64,000 nt of DNA from UBA6109 sp035366835 (GTDB lineage: Bacteria > Desulfobacterota > Syntrophia > Syntrophales > UBA6109), in assembly GCA_035366835.1 (NCBI GenBank), contig DAOSIS010000006.1:70506-134505 (forward strand). Direction: 5' to 3'. A program made the position numbers and the translations under genes. Numbering within the stretch: the stretch's first letter is position 1; every line of letters starts with the position of its first letter. Below are positions 25,524-33,641 of the stretch, in pieces. The notes below the pieces were generated by a model that worked only from the letters and a program-made list of their open reading frames with translations, was not told the DNA's origin and searched no databases.

Positions 25524-26963
25524 ATGAGAAAGGTGAAGATCGTCTGTACGCTCGGCCCTTCCGCCGCCGGCATCCCGAGGCTCAAGCAGCTTGTCGAAGC
25601 CGGCATGGACGCCGCACGGCTCAATTTTTCCCACGGCACGCACGAAGAGCACCGGAGGATGTTCCTGGACGTCCGCGCAGCGGCCCTGCAGGCGGGAAAA
25701 CCCCTGGCCGTCATCGCCGATCTGTGCGGCCCCAAGATCCGTGTCGGCCCCGTGGAGGGCGGCGGCGTGGCGCTGAAACCCGGCCAGCCGATCATCCTGG
25801 CGGCGGGGAATCGGGCCGGGAATGCGGACCGGATCTTCCATTCCTACCCGCCCCTCTCCCGCGAGGCCCGACGGGGCGACAGGATCCTCCTCGACGACGG
25901 AATGTTGGAATTCGTCGTCGAGTCCGTCCGCGGCGACGAAGTCCTCTGCCGCGTCGTCACCGGCGGCGTCCTGAAGGACCACAAGGGAATGAACCTGCCG
26001 ACCATGAAGCTCAGCGCGCCGGCGCTCACCGAAAAAGACAGGGAGGATCTGCGCTTTGCGCGGGAGTTGGGCGTGGACTACCTCGCGCTCTCCTTCGTAC
26101 GGACGCCCGAGGACATCCGCGCGGCGAAGGAGCTCGCGGGCGGCACGCCCGTGATCGCCAAGATCGAAAAGCCCGAGGCCGTCGCGCGCCTGGAGGAAAT
26201 CCTGGAGGCCGCCGACGGCGCGATGGTCGCCCGCGGGGACCTCGGCGTCGAGGCGGGCCCCGAAAAGGTCCCCCTCCTGCAGAAGCGCATCATCCGGGAC
26301 ATCCGGAAATTCGCCAAGCCCGTCATCACGGCGACGCAGATGCTCGATTCCATGATCCGCAACCCCCGCCCCACCCGTGCGGAGGTGTCCGACGCGGCAA
26401 ACGCGGTCCTGGACGGGACGGACGCCGTGATGCTCTCCGGCGAAACGTCCGTGGGGCAGTACCCCGTCGAGGCCGTGCAGACCCTGCGATCGATCATCGA
26501 GGAGATCGAGTCGGGCGGCGCCGGGGCGGCCGACGGCCGGATGCGCCTTCCCTGCCCGGAACCGGGCGAACGGGGCGTCCCCGCTGTCCACGCCTTTTCC
26601 AGCGCGATCGCCGACGCCTGCGTGGAGGCTTCGCGCTGCCTGAAACTCGCCGCCCTGGCCGTCTACACGGAGACCGGCCGGTCGGCGGCCCTCGTGAGCG
26701 CACAGCGCCCCGAGGCCAGCGTCATCGCCTTCTCCCGCCACCCGCAGGTCCTCAACCGCCTGGCCCTCCTCTGGGGCGTCAAGCCCCTGAACGGCCAGTG
26801 GGTGCAAGGGGTGGCCGGCGTCGTCGAACAGGCGGAGGCGGAACTCCTGAGGCACGGCCTCGTAAGGCCGGGCGACGACATCGCCGTCACTTTCGGCATG
26901 GTGATCGGCAGCGAGCCCTTCCAGACCAACATCCTCAAACTCTGGAAAATCCGGAATCCTTGA
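25524..26963 (+). CDS. pyk: Pyruvate kinase
   Basis: A 479-aa glycolytic enzyme making pyruvate and ATP from phosphoenolpyruvate. KIVCTLGPSA is the N-terminus, then GMDAARLNFSHG, PVIAKIEKPEA with the catalytic Lys, VARGDLGVE for metal binding, and TATQMLDSM. The C-terminal domain ends ITFG-like AVTFGMVIGSEPFQTNILKLW. Some pyruvate kinases have a Glu/Lys/Thr position setting K+ dependence; I did not try to read it here. It follows glgP by 17 bases. Enolase, which makes its substrate, is in the fluoride locus at the other end of the window. Confidence 0.95.
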   Translation: MRKVKIVCTLGPSAAGIPRLKQLVEAGMDAARLNFSHGTHEEHRRMFLDVRAAALQAGKPLAVIADLCGPKIRVGPVEGGGVALKPGQPIILAAGNRAGNADRIFHSYPPLSREARRGDRILLDDGMLEFVVESVRGDEVLCRVVTGGVLKDHKGMNLPTMKLSAPALTEKDREDLRFARELGVDYLALSFVRTPEDIRAAKELAGGTPVIAKIEKPEAVARLEEILEAADGAMVARGDLGVEAGPEKVPLLQKRIIRDIRKFAKPVITATQMLDSMIRNPRPTRAEVSDAANAVLDGTDAVMLSGETSVGQYPVEAVQTLRSIIEEIESGGAGAADGRMRLPCPEPGERGVPAVHAFSSAIADACVEASRCLKLAALAVYTETGRSAALVSAQRPEASVIAFSRHPQVLNRLALLWGVKPLNGQWVQGVAGVVEQAEAELLRHGLVRPGDDIAVTFGMVIGSEPFQTNILKLWKIRNP

Positions 26964-27001
26964 ACGTCGTGGAATGTGGATTCTCAGGAACGTGGATTCT
27001 C

Positions 27002-27030
27002 TTGACAGCGCATCTTCTTCCCATTACACT
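27002..27030 (+). promoter_or_regulatory. Sigma-70-type promoter
   Basis: Perfect TTGACA (27002-27007), 17 bases, TACACT (27025-27030), 32 bases before the DUF1445 gene. Confidence 0.65.
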
Positions 27031-27061
27031 CCCCCATCTTTTCGAGGAGAGCGGATCTCGC

Positions 27062-27862
27062 ATGGAGCAGCAGGCAGACGTGCCCCGGACGGGCCGGGAA
27101 CTCCGCGCCGCGGCGAGGAGCGGCAGATGCCGTCGGACGACCTCGGGCGCAGCGCCTGACTTCGTCCAGACAAACGTGGCGATCCTTCCGAAGGAGCTGG
27201 CCTTCGACTTCCTGCTCTTCTGCCAGCGGAACCCCAAGCCCTGCCCCGTTATTGAGGTCCTGGAAGCCGGCGAGGTCGAAGCGCGCTTCAGCGCGCCCGG
27301 CTCCGACATCCGGACCGACGTGCCCCTGTACCGCGTCTACCGGCAGGGCCGGTTCGTCGACGAGCCGCAGTCGCTCCTCGGCATCTGGCAAGGGGACCTC
27401 GTCACCTTCCTGCTCGGGTGCAGCTTCACGTTCGAACACGCCCTCGTCCGCAACGGCATCCCGCTGCCTCACTTCACCGCCGGCCGGAACGTCTCCATGT
27501 ACGTAACGAACATCGCCTGCAGGCCCGCCGGCGTCTTCTCCGGCCCGATGGTCGTCTCGATGCGCTGGATCGCCGCCGACAAAGTCGTCCGGGCCGTGCA
27601 GGCCACATCGCGGTTTCCGGCCGTGCACGGCGCTCCCGTCCACATCGGCGATCCCGCCCGGATCGGCATCCGCGACATCGCCCGGCCGGACTTCGGCGAC
27701 GCATGGCCCCCGCCCTCGCCGGACGCCGTGCCCGTCTTCTGGGCATGCGGTGTCACGCCGCAGGCCGTCGCGATGGCCTCCAAGCCCGAACTCATGATCA
27801 CGCACGCCCCGGGGCACATGTTCGTCACCGATCTGCGCGACGAAGACTTCGCCGTTCTGTAG
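27062..27862 (+). CDS. DUF1445/YcsI-family protein, D-glutamate cyclase N-part
   Basis: A 266-aa protein of the YcsI/DUF1445 family (putative hydro-lyases). Family marks: FLLFCQRNPKPCPVIEV, SFTFEHALVRNGIP, MYVTNIACRPAG, and MVVSMRWI; ITHAPGHMFVTDLRDED is the conserved C-terminus. In mitochondrial D-glutamate cyclase (DGLUCY) a DUF1445 domain is fused to a DUF4392 domain; here the latter is the next gene, three bases away. The pair may thus convert D-glutamate to 5-oxo-D-proline. The first 35 residues are poorly conserved, so the real start could be later. Confidence 0.85.
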   Translation: MEQQADVPRTGRELRAAARSGRCRRTTSGAAPDFVQTNVAILPKELAFDFLLFCQRNPKPCPVIEVLEAGEVEARFSAPGSDIRTDVPLYRVYRQGRFVDEPQSLLGIWQGDLVTFLLGCSFTFEHALVRNGIPLPHFTAGRNVSMYVTNIACRPAGVFSGPMVVSMRWIAADKVVRAVQATSRFPAVHGAPVHIGDPARIGIRDIARPDFGDAWPPPSPDAVPVFWACGVTPQAVAMASKPELMITHAPGHMFVTDLRDEDFAVL

Positions 27863-27865
27863 CCG

Positions 27866-28753
27866 ATGGACAATCCCGCCGCGCCCCTCACTCTCGAAGA
27901 CATCGTGCTGTCCCGCGACACCCGCAACGTCTCCCGCCTGCGGCCCTACGTGCCGGAGGATTTCCTGTCCCGTGCGGCCCGCCGCGTCCTTGACCGCCCC
28001 GGCAGGGTTCTTCTCGTCACGGGATTCTTCATCGTCCGCGCCGGACGAACGGAGACGGACGGTCCGCCCGGCGCCGCCGCGGTGGGCCGCGCCCTGCGGA
28101 CGCTGGGATACGAGGTCGCGTATGTCACCGACCGCCTCTCCCTGGCCGCCGTTGCAGCCTTGGCCGACGGCGATCCCGTCCTCGAGTTTCCGATCGCGGA
28201 CAACGAAACCTCCGCTCGCTTTGCCGCGGAGATGCTGGAGACCCACCGCCCATCGCTCCTGATCGCCATCGAACGGCCCGGCCTCTTCGCCGACGGCACT
28301 TACCGGAACTCAATGGGCATCGACATCACGGGCTTCAATGCCAGGACGGACTTCCTCTTCTGCGGGCACACGGCCTCGATCGGCATCGGCGACGGCGGCA
28401 ACGAAATCGGCATGGGGAACGTCCGCGCGCTCATGACGGCGGGTGGCCTGCCGGGCGACGACACGCTGTGCGCGACCGGCACCACGGATCTGGTCATTGC
28501 GAGCTGTTCGAACTGGGGGGCTTACGGCCTGACGGCTGCGCTGTCGCTGATGACGGGGAAGAATCTTCTTCCGGACGCCGGCGAGGCCCGCGAGCGCCTG
28601 CGTCGCATCGTGGCGGCCGGTGCCGTTGACGGCATGTCTTCGGAATCCCGGGAATGGGTGGACGGGCGGCCTCCCGAAGAGGAGGCCCGCTGCCTGGACG
28701 ACCTGCGCGGCTTCGTCCGCAGGAAGTCGGCGGAAGCGCCGCAACGGACGTGA
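27866..28753 (+). CDS. DUF4392 family protein, D-glutamate cyclase C-part
   Basis: A 295-aa DUF4392 protein, matching the C-terminal half of mammalian D-glutamate cyclase. Motifs: VLLVTGFFIVRAGRTETDGPPGA near residue 50, ERPG around residue 132, and IGIGDGGNEIGMGNV about residue 170. The next conserved part is SNWGAYGL. It starts three bases after the DUF1445 stop, so the two are co-translated. The split-gene pair suggests a two-subunit enzyme for D-glutamate or a related lactam; not shown biochemically in bacteria to my knowledge. Confidence 0.85.
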   Translation: MDNPAAPLTLEDIVLSRDTRNVSRLRPYVPEDFLSRAARRVLDRPGRVLLVTGFFIVRAGRTETDGPPGAAAVGRALRTLGYEVAYVTDRLSLAAVAALADGDPVLEFPIADNETSARFAAEMLETHRPSLLIAIERPGLFADGTYRNSMGIDITGFNARTDFLFCGHTASIGIGDGGNEIGMGNVRALMTAGGLPGDDTLCATGTTDLVIASCSNWGAYGLTAALSLMTGKNLLPDAGEARERLRRIVAAGAVDGMSSESREWVDGRPPEEEARCLDDLRGFVRRKSAEAPQRT

Positions 28754-28805
28754 CATCGATCGTTTCCTGAAGCGGCCGCGGCGCGGCAACGCGCCTTTCA
28801 ACCGA

Positions 28806-29363
28806 TTACAATCCGCCGACCACCCGCACGACCCCTTCCCAGCTCCGGCAGAAGACGACGCCCGGCCCGCACTCGGGAATGTCCCGGCGACCTTCCTGCA
28901 GGTAAATCCTCACCAGTCCTTCGAGCTCGACATCGCGCAGGTGCCGGATGTCGTCGTCGATGAGGACCCGTGCGCCGATTGCGGCGCAGAGTTCGCTCTT
29001 GGCCGATCCATCGGAAGAGACGATCCCCGCGAGGCAGCCCATTAAGTCCTTCTCGCGCAGCCACTCCCGGGAGTAATCCATGATGCGGGGCGGCCGCGCC
29101 GTCACGACGTGCAGTTCGGCCGTGCGGGCGAGAGTGCGGACGGCCTGCAGCGCCCCGGGCACTTCCGGCGCCCCCAGGCTGCTTTTGCGTTGGTAGATCT
29201 CCCGTCCCATCCGCTCGTAGGCCTCGCTGCCGATCAGGGGGACGCAGTCCGTCCGGTTGCACTGCCAGGGCTCGACCTCGATCCCGAGGTTGGCCCGGAT
29301 CCATCTCACCTTCTGCCGGTTCGTATCGGCGATGGTGCCGTCATAGTCGATCGCAATGATCAT
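28806..29363 (-). CDS. HAD-superfamily hydrolase
   Basis: A 185-aa small HAD phosphatase. Motif I is IAIDYDGTIADTN at the N-terminus (nucleophile Asp6, acid Asp8). Motif II is VVTARPP. DGSAKSELCAAIGARVLIDDD holds motif III and IV residues. No large cap is present. The closest types are deoxyribonucleotide 5'-nucleotidases and related housekeeping phosphatases; the substrate is unknown. It is followed upstream by the hemerythrin gene 13 bases away on the same strand. Confidence 0.8.
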   Translation of the reverse strand: MIIAIDYDGTIADTNRQKVRWIRANLGIEVEPWQCNRTDCVPLIGSEAYERMGREIYQRKSSLGAPEVPGALQAVRTLARTAELHVVTARPPRIMDYSREWLREKDLMGCLAGIVSSDGSAKSELCAAIGARVLIDDDIRHLRDVELEGLVRIYLQEGRRDIPECGPGVVFCRSWEGVVRVVGGL

Positions 29364-29376
29364 GCTTCCGCTCCCG

Positions 29377-29919
29377 TCAGGCGGCGTATTTCCGCTCCAG
29401 CGCCTCGAGCATCCCGTGCAGCTGTTCGTGCCGCCCCTGCCCGATGACCGTTTCCTCGTGTTCCTCGAAGGCCCCGTAAAGCCGCTCCAGCTCGCTCTTC
29501 GAAAGCCTCCGTTCCGCCAGGGGAAACAATCTGTCGTTTTCCTTCCCGATATGCGTGGTCAGGAGTCCCGCATATTCCGCGGCGGCCCGGGCGAATCCGG
29601 CGGCTTTCGCCGCGACCGTGACACCGGCTTCCATCTCTTGGATGAGTTTTCTCCCCTGAAGATGTTCCGCCAGCAGCTCTTCCACGAGGCCTTCGGCTTC
29701 CGGCATGCCGGCGGCGGCCAGGGCCGGGAACAGGAAGCCTTCTTCCTTCCCGTGGTGGCACTTGTCGGCAAACTCCCTCAGGAATCCGATGAAGCTGAGC
29801 CGGTCTTCCTGGGCGGTCTGCCCCTCGCCGTCGGACCCGGCCGCCATCTTTGCCAGGATTTGAAGTGCCGAAAGGATCGCCTCGTGTTCATGCCTCAAGT
29901 CTTCGATTGCAGCGCTCAT
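29377..29919 (-). CDS. Hemerythrin domain protein
   Basis: A 180-aa protein with a four-helix hemerythrin-like di-iron site: HEHEAIL (about residues 10-16), HHGKEEGFLFP (about 54-64), EEHLQG (about 82) and HIGKENDRLFP (about 122). Such proteins sense or store oxygen or NO, or repair iron-sulfur centres. In an anaerobe an oxygen- or NO-stress role is likely. The ATG at 29919 precedes SAAIEDLRHEHE, the usual N-terminus; a longer frame upstream is not conserved. Confidence 0.88.
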   Translation of the reverse strand: MSAAIEDLRHEHEAILSALQILAKMAAGSDGEGQTAQEDRLSFIGFLREFADKCHHGKEEGFLFPALAAAGMPEAEGLVEELLAEHLQGRKLIQEMEAGVTVAAKAAGFARAAAEYAGLLTTHIGKENDRLFPLAERRLSKSELERLYGAFEEHEETVIGQGRHEQLHGMLEALERKYAA

Positions 29920-30019
29920 GGGATGCCTCCCGTCCCTGCGCCGTAGGAGAACCCAGGGAACGGATGCGATCATAGCCTGTCTGTCGGGCCGCTGCAACGG
30001 CGGGCGGGGAATCGGAGGA

Positions 30020-31090
30020 TCAGACGTTGAACCGGAAGTTGATGATATCGCCGTCGGCGACCCGGTAGTCCTTTCCCATGGCGGAGAGTTTCCCGGCCTT
30101 CTTCACCGCCTCCTCGCTCCCGTATTCCATGAGATCCCCGTACTGGATGACTTCCGCGCGGATGAAGCCCCGCTGGATATCGGAATGGATGGCGCCGCCC
30201 GCCTCCGGGGCGGAGGCGCCCTTCGGGATCAGCCACTGCCGGACCTCGTCCTCGCCAACGGTGAAGAAGGATATGAGCCCCACCGCGTCCATGCAGAGCC
30301 GCGAGAGGAGGTGCAGGGCCGGCTCTTCGATGCCGGCGTCCTTCAGGAAGGCCTCCCGCTCCTCCGCCGAGGAGAGGGTCGCGATTTCCGCCTCCAGCTT
30401 CGCCGAGATCCGCATGATCGTCATCCCCTGCCCCTGAAAGCGCGCGGCCAGCGTCCCGGAAAGCCCGCTGTCCGTCAGGTCGCCCTCGGAGACGTTGAGC
30501 GCAACGATCATCGATTTCATGGTGATGAAGGGATAGCCCGAGACGACCTTGCCTTCCTCGGCGGACACCGCCAACGCCCGCAGCGGCCTGTCGGCTTCGA
30601 GGTGCCGCTTGAACTTCTGCAGGACCTCCGCTTCCTTCTTCAGGGCCTCCGCGCGCGTCCGCTTCGCGTCCTTTTCCATCCGCTCGAAGCGCTTCTCGAT
30701 GAAGAGGAGGTCGTGCAGGAGGAGTTCGGCGTTGACGAATTCGATGTCCCGCGCCGGATCGACGGCGCCGCTGACGTGGTAGACGGAATCATCCCGGAAG
30801 GCCCGGACCACGTGGCAGAGGGCGTCGAGGCCCGCAATGTCCCGGAAGATCTTCCCCTCGCGGATGCTCTCCGAATCCAGGTCGGGCAGCAACTGCACCG
30901 ACAGCCGGGCGCGCGTCTCCTTTTTCGGCCGGTAGAGCGCGTTGAGCCGGTCGAAACGGGGATCCAGGATCTCGGCGACGCCTTCCGGCATCTTCGCCGA
31001 GTCGAACGGTCCGTCGATCCTGGCGCCCGTCAGCAGTCCGAACAGGGTCCGCTTGCCCGTCTGCGGAAGACCGATGATGCCGATTTTCAT
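30020..31090 (-). CDS. YchF/Obg-family nucleotide-binding protein
   Basis: A 356-aa P-loop protein, close to YchF (363 aa), a translation-associated ATPase of the Obg family. It has a G1 loop GLPQTGKRT instead of the usual GLPNVGKST, a DIAG-like G3, a long coiled-coil insertion (about residues 140-185), and the YchF C-terminal domain ending ADGDIINFRFNV. The G4 NVSEG motif replaces NKxD-type motifs, as in YchF. The changed G1 loop suggests a divergent paralogue rather than the main YchF. The ATG at 31090 starts at MKIGIIGLP. Monocistronic. Confidence 0.85.
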   Translation of the reverse strand: MKIGIIGLPQTGKRTLFGLLTGARIDGPFDSAKMPEGVAEILDPRFDRLNALYRPKKETRARLSVQLLPDLDSESIREGKIFRDIAGLDALCHVVRAFRDDSVYHVSGAVDPARDIEFVNAELLLHDLLFIEKRFERMEKDAKRTRAEALKKEAEVLQKFKRHLEADRPLRALAVSAEEGKVVSGYPFITMKSMIVALNVSEGDLTDSGLSGTLAARFQGQGMTIMRISAKLEAEIATLSSAEEREAFLKDAGIEEPALHLLSRLCMDAVGLISFFTVGEDEVRQWLIPKGASAPEAGGAIHSDIQRGFIRAEVIQYGDLMEYGSEEAVKKAGKLSAMGKDYRVADGDIINFRFNV

Positions 31091-31224
31091 GGGCTTCTCC
31101 AAAAAAGAGCGGTGGAAGCTGCAGACGCCTTGCAAACGCCTTCAACTCCCACCGGATTTCAGGGACCGCCTCTAACACGCTTTCCCCGGCCTGTCAACCC
31201 GCCTTCGCCGGCCTCAGGGCCAAA

Positions 31225-31253
31225 TTGACAAGGCCCGGAAGGGCTGTTAGGAT
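31225..31253 (+). promoter_or_regulatory. Sigma-70-type promoter for the ABC importer
   Basis: Perfect TTGACA (31225-31230), 17 bases, TAGGAT (31248-31253), 32 bases before the binding-protein gene. No Fur-box-like inverted repeat was evident. Confidence 0.6.
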
Positions 31254-31285
31254 GCGGTCAAAATCATCCCCCAGGAGGCGACGTC

Positions 31286-32290
31286 ATGAAAAGAATGCTC
31301 ATCCTACTCGTCATTCTGACTCTGGCCCTTGTCGGCGCTTCGGCTGCGGCGGCGCAGGTCTCGCCCGACAAGGCCAAGGCGGAGGGTAAGGCGACCTTCT
31401 ACGCGAACATCACCGCCGTCGAGCCGATCATCGCGGATTTCTCCAAGAAATACGGCGTCAAGGGGGAATACACGCGGATCTCCACGTCCAAATTCGTGGC
31501 GACGGTCGCGACGGAGCACGGCGCCGGCAAGCTGCTGGCCGACGTCCTCCAGGCGCCGATGCCGATCCTGGAGATCCTGAAGGACAAGGGCATCCTGGCC
31601 TCCTACAAGTCGCCTTCCGTAGCGGGTTATCCCGAGTGGACGAGAAAAGACGACAAGATCCAGCTCTTCGGCATCGAGTACGTGTGCCTCCTGTACAACA
31701 GGGAACTCGTCAAACCCGCCGACGTCCCCAAGCGCTACGAGGACATCACGGACCCCAAGTGGAAGGGAAAACTCGTGATGGCCGATCCCTCCACCCACGC
31801 GACGACGATCTCCTGGCTCATCGGGCTCAAGGAGAAGGTCTTCAAGACCGATGACGCCTGGATGAAATTCGTCAAGGGCCTCGCGGCGAACAAGCCCATG
31901 TTCGTGAACTCCTTCGGCCCCACGCCCGCCCCCATCGAGAGCGGGGAAAAGCACCTCGCCATCTCCATGCCCAAGTACATCATCACCAAGGCGCCGGCGC
32001 CCCTGGATTGGGCGCGGGTCGAGCAGCCCATGATGGGCACGCCCCGCGGCATGGCGATCACCGCGGCCGCACCCCATCCGAATGCCGCGCGCCTCTTCGT
32101 GGATTACTGGATGTCTCAGGACGCGATGAAGGTGCTGGCCGAGAAGGTGGGCGAGTACGTTCTCCGTCCGGGCATCTATCCCCCGGTTCCGGGCATCGAC
32201 AAGGCCAAGGTCATGGCGATCCGCGAGCTGTCGGACGACGAGATCAAGAAGTGGGGCGGCGAGTTCAAGAAGATCTTCGAAGTGCCGTGA
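31286..32290 (+). CDS. Iron(III)-type ABC transporter substrate-binding protein
   Basis: A 334-aa exported protein of the FbpA/AfuA type (periplasmic binding type II). The signal peptide ends near residue 23 (AAAAQ). EGKATFYANITAVEPIIADFSKKYG is the typical N-terminus, followed by TDPKWKGKLVMADPSTHATT and YIITKAPAPLDW. The ligand could be ferric iron, thiamine, phosphonate or another small anion; the sequence does not decide. It precedes an ATPase and a fused two-domain permease, so a full importer is present: binding protein, ATPase, permease. Confidence 0.88.
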   Translation: MKRMLILLVILTLALVGASAAAAQVSPDKAKAEGKATFYANITAVEPIIADFSKKYGVKGEYTRISTSKFVATVATEHGAGKLLADVLQAPMPILEILKDKGILASYKSPSVAGYPEWTRKDDKIQLFGIEYVCLLYNRELVKPADVPKRYEDITDPKWKGKLVMADPSTHATTISWLIGLKEKVFKTDDAWMKFVKGLAANKPMFVNSFGPTPAPIESGEKHLAISMPKYIITKAPAPLDWARVEQPMMGTPRGMAITAAAPHPNAARLFVDYWMSQDAMKVLAEKVGEYVLRPGIYPPVPGIDKAKVMAIRELSDDEIKKWGGEFKKIFEVP

Positions 32291-32538
32291 GAATTCGCTC
32301 ATAGACTGCCCGCGTATGAAAGAGGTTCTGCCCGTAGGGGCGCTTTGGAGATTTTTCGGGGCCCCCTGCTTTCGCAGCGGAGCGGCGCTTTCGATGCCGC
32401 TGTCTGAGGGCGCAAGCCCGAGTTTGGCATCGGCCGCGCAGCGAGAAGCTGCAGGGTCGAAAAAGATCCAGGCGGCCCGGGGCAGACCCTCGTCATGATC
32501 TTCAAAAGGGATCGCCTCGGTATTTTCGGTGTCCGCCC
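32291..32538. other. Intergenic, 248 bases, possible repeat-type sequence
   Basis: No gene. The stretch has many short inverted parts (for example GGGGCCCC and gcggcatcgaaagcgccgc) and looks like the dispersed intergenic repeats seen in many proteobacterial genomes, but no second copy occurs in this window. It may weaken read-through from the binding-protein gene to the ATPase and permease genes. Confidence 0.3.
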
Positions 32539-33627
32539 ATGGAAATCCGCATTTCGCATCTCCACAAGCGCTACTTCTCCGAGGGCAAAACGATCACCGC
32601 CCTTTCGGATGTTGATCTCGTCATCCCGGCAAACCGGATATTCACCCTCCTGGGGCCCAGCGGCTGCGGGAAGACGACGCTCCTGCGCAGCATCGTGGGC
32701 CTGGAATCCCCCGATTCCGGCGAGATCGCGATCGGGGATGAAATCGTCTTTTCACAGGAGAAAGGCATCTTCGTTCCGCCGGAGAAGCGCGGGCTGGGCA
32801 TGGTGTTTCAGACCTACGCGATCTGGCCCCACATGAACGTCTTCGACAACGTGGCCTATCCGCTCCAGGCCCGGAACGAACCCGCGGAAGAGATCGCCAG
32901 AAAAGTGGAAAAAACGCTGCGGTTCGTGCAGCTCGAAGGATTCGAAAAGCGTCCGGCGACGAAACTCTCCGGCGGCCAGCAGCAACGCGTGGCCCTCGCC
33001 CGCGCCCTCGTGGCGGAGCCCAGGGTGATCCTCTTCGACGAGCCCCTCTCGAACCTCGACGCCAAGCTCCGCGAGGAGACGCGCAAGGAGCTGCGGGCCT
33101 TCCTCACCAAACTGCAGATCACCGCCGTCTACGTCACCCACGACCGGATCGAGGCCCTGTCGCTGTCGGACTCGATCGCCGTCATGAAGGAGGGCCGCAT
33201 CGTCGAGATCGGGACCCCCAAGGAGATCTACTTCGACTCCGACCAGCGTTTCGTCGCCGATTTCATCGGCCGGACGAACCTGATCGAGGGACAGGTGAAG
33301 GCTTCCGCGCCGCCCTGCACGATCGTCGAGACCACGATCGGGGAGATCGCCTGCGCGAACAAGTCCGGGGCGGCGGTCGGACAGAAAGCCGCCGTCTCGG
33401 TCCGGCCGGAGTTCATTCGGGTGGTGCCCGGAGACCGCCCGCCGGAACGCAACGTCTTCCGCGGCCGCGTGGAATCCCTCGTCTTCGTCGGCGACGCCTA
33501 CGAGGGGGAGGTCCGGATCGGCGACACCCTGATGGTCGTCAGGGTCGAGCCGACCGTCCGCGTCGCGGAAGGGAACGAGGTCTCCCTGTTTTTCGAGCCG
33601 GGCCATTGCTCCGTGCTCTCGCGGTGA
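32539..33627 (+). CDS. ABC transporter ATP-binding protein (FbpC/PotA type)
   Basis: A 362-aa importer ATPase. Walker A GPSGCGKTT (about residues 35-43), Q-loop FQTYAIWPHMNV, signature LSGGQQQRVALARAL, Walker B VILFDEPLSNLDA, H-loop YVTHDRIEAL. The last ~120 residues form a TOBE/regulatory domain (VRPEFIRVVPGD). This matches the ferric iron/putrescine/sulfate class. It pairs with the binding protein upstream and the fused permease downstream, whose start overlaps close to its stop. Confidence 0.93.
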   Translation: MEIRISHLHKRYFSEGKTITALSDVDLVIPANRIFTLLGPSGCGKTTLLRSIVGLESPDSGEIAIGDEIVFSQEKGIFVPPEKRGLGMVFQTYAIWPHMNVFDNVAYPLQARNEPAEEIARKVEKTLRFVQLEGFEKRPATKLSGGQQQRVALARALVAEPRVILFDEPLSNLDAKLREETRKELRAFLTKLQITAVYVTHDRIEALSLSDSIAVMKEGRIVEIGTPKEIYFDSDQRFVADFIGRTNLIEGQVKASAPPCTIVETTIGEIACANKSGAAVGQKAAVSVRPEFIRVVPGDRPPERNVFRGRVESLVFVGDAYEGEVRIGDTLMVVRVEPTVRVAEGNEVSLFFEPGHCSVLSR

Positions 33628-33641
33628 GCGGGGAACGAACG

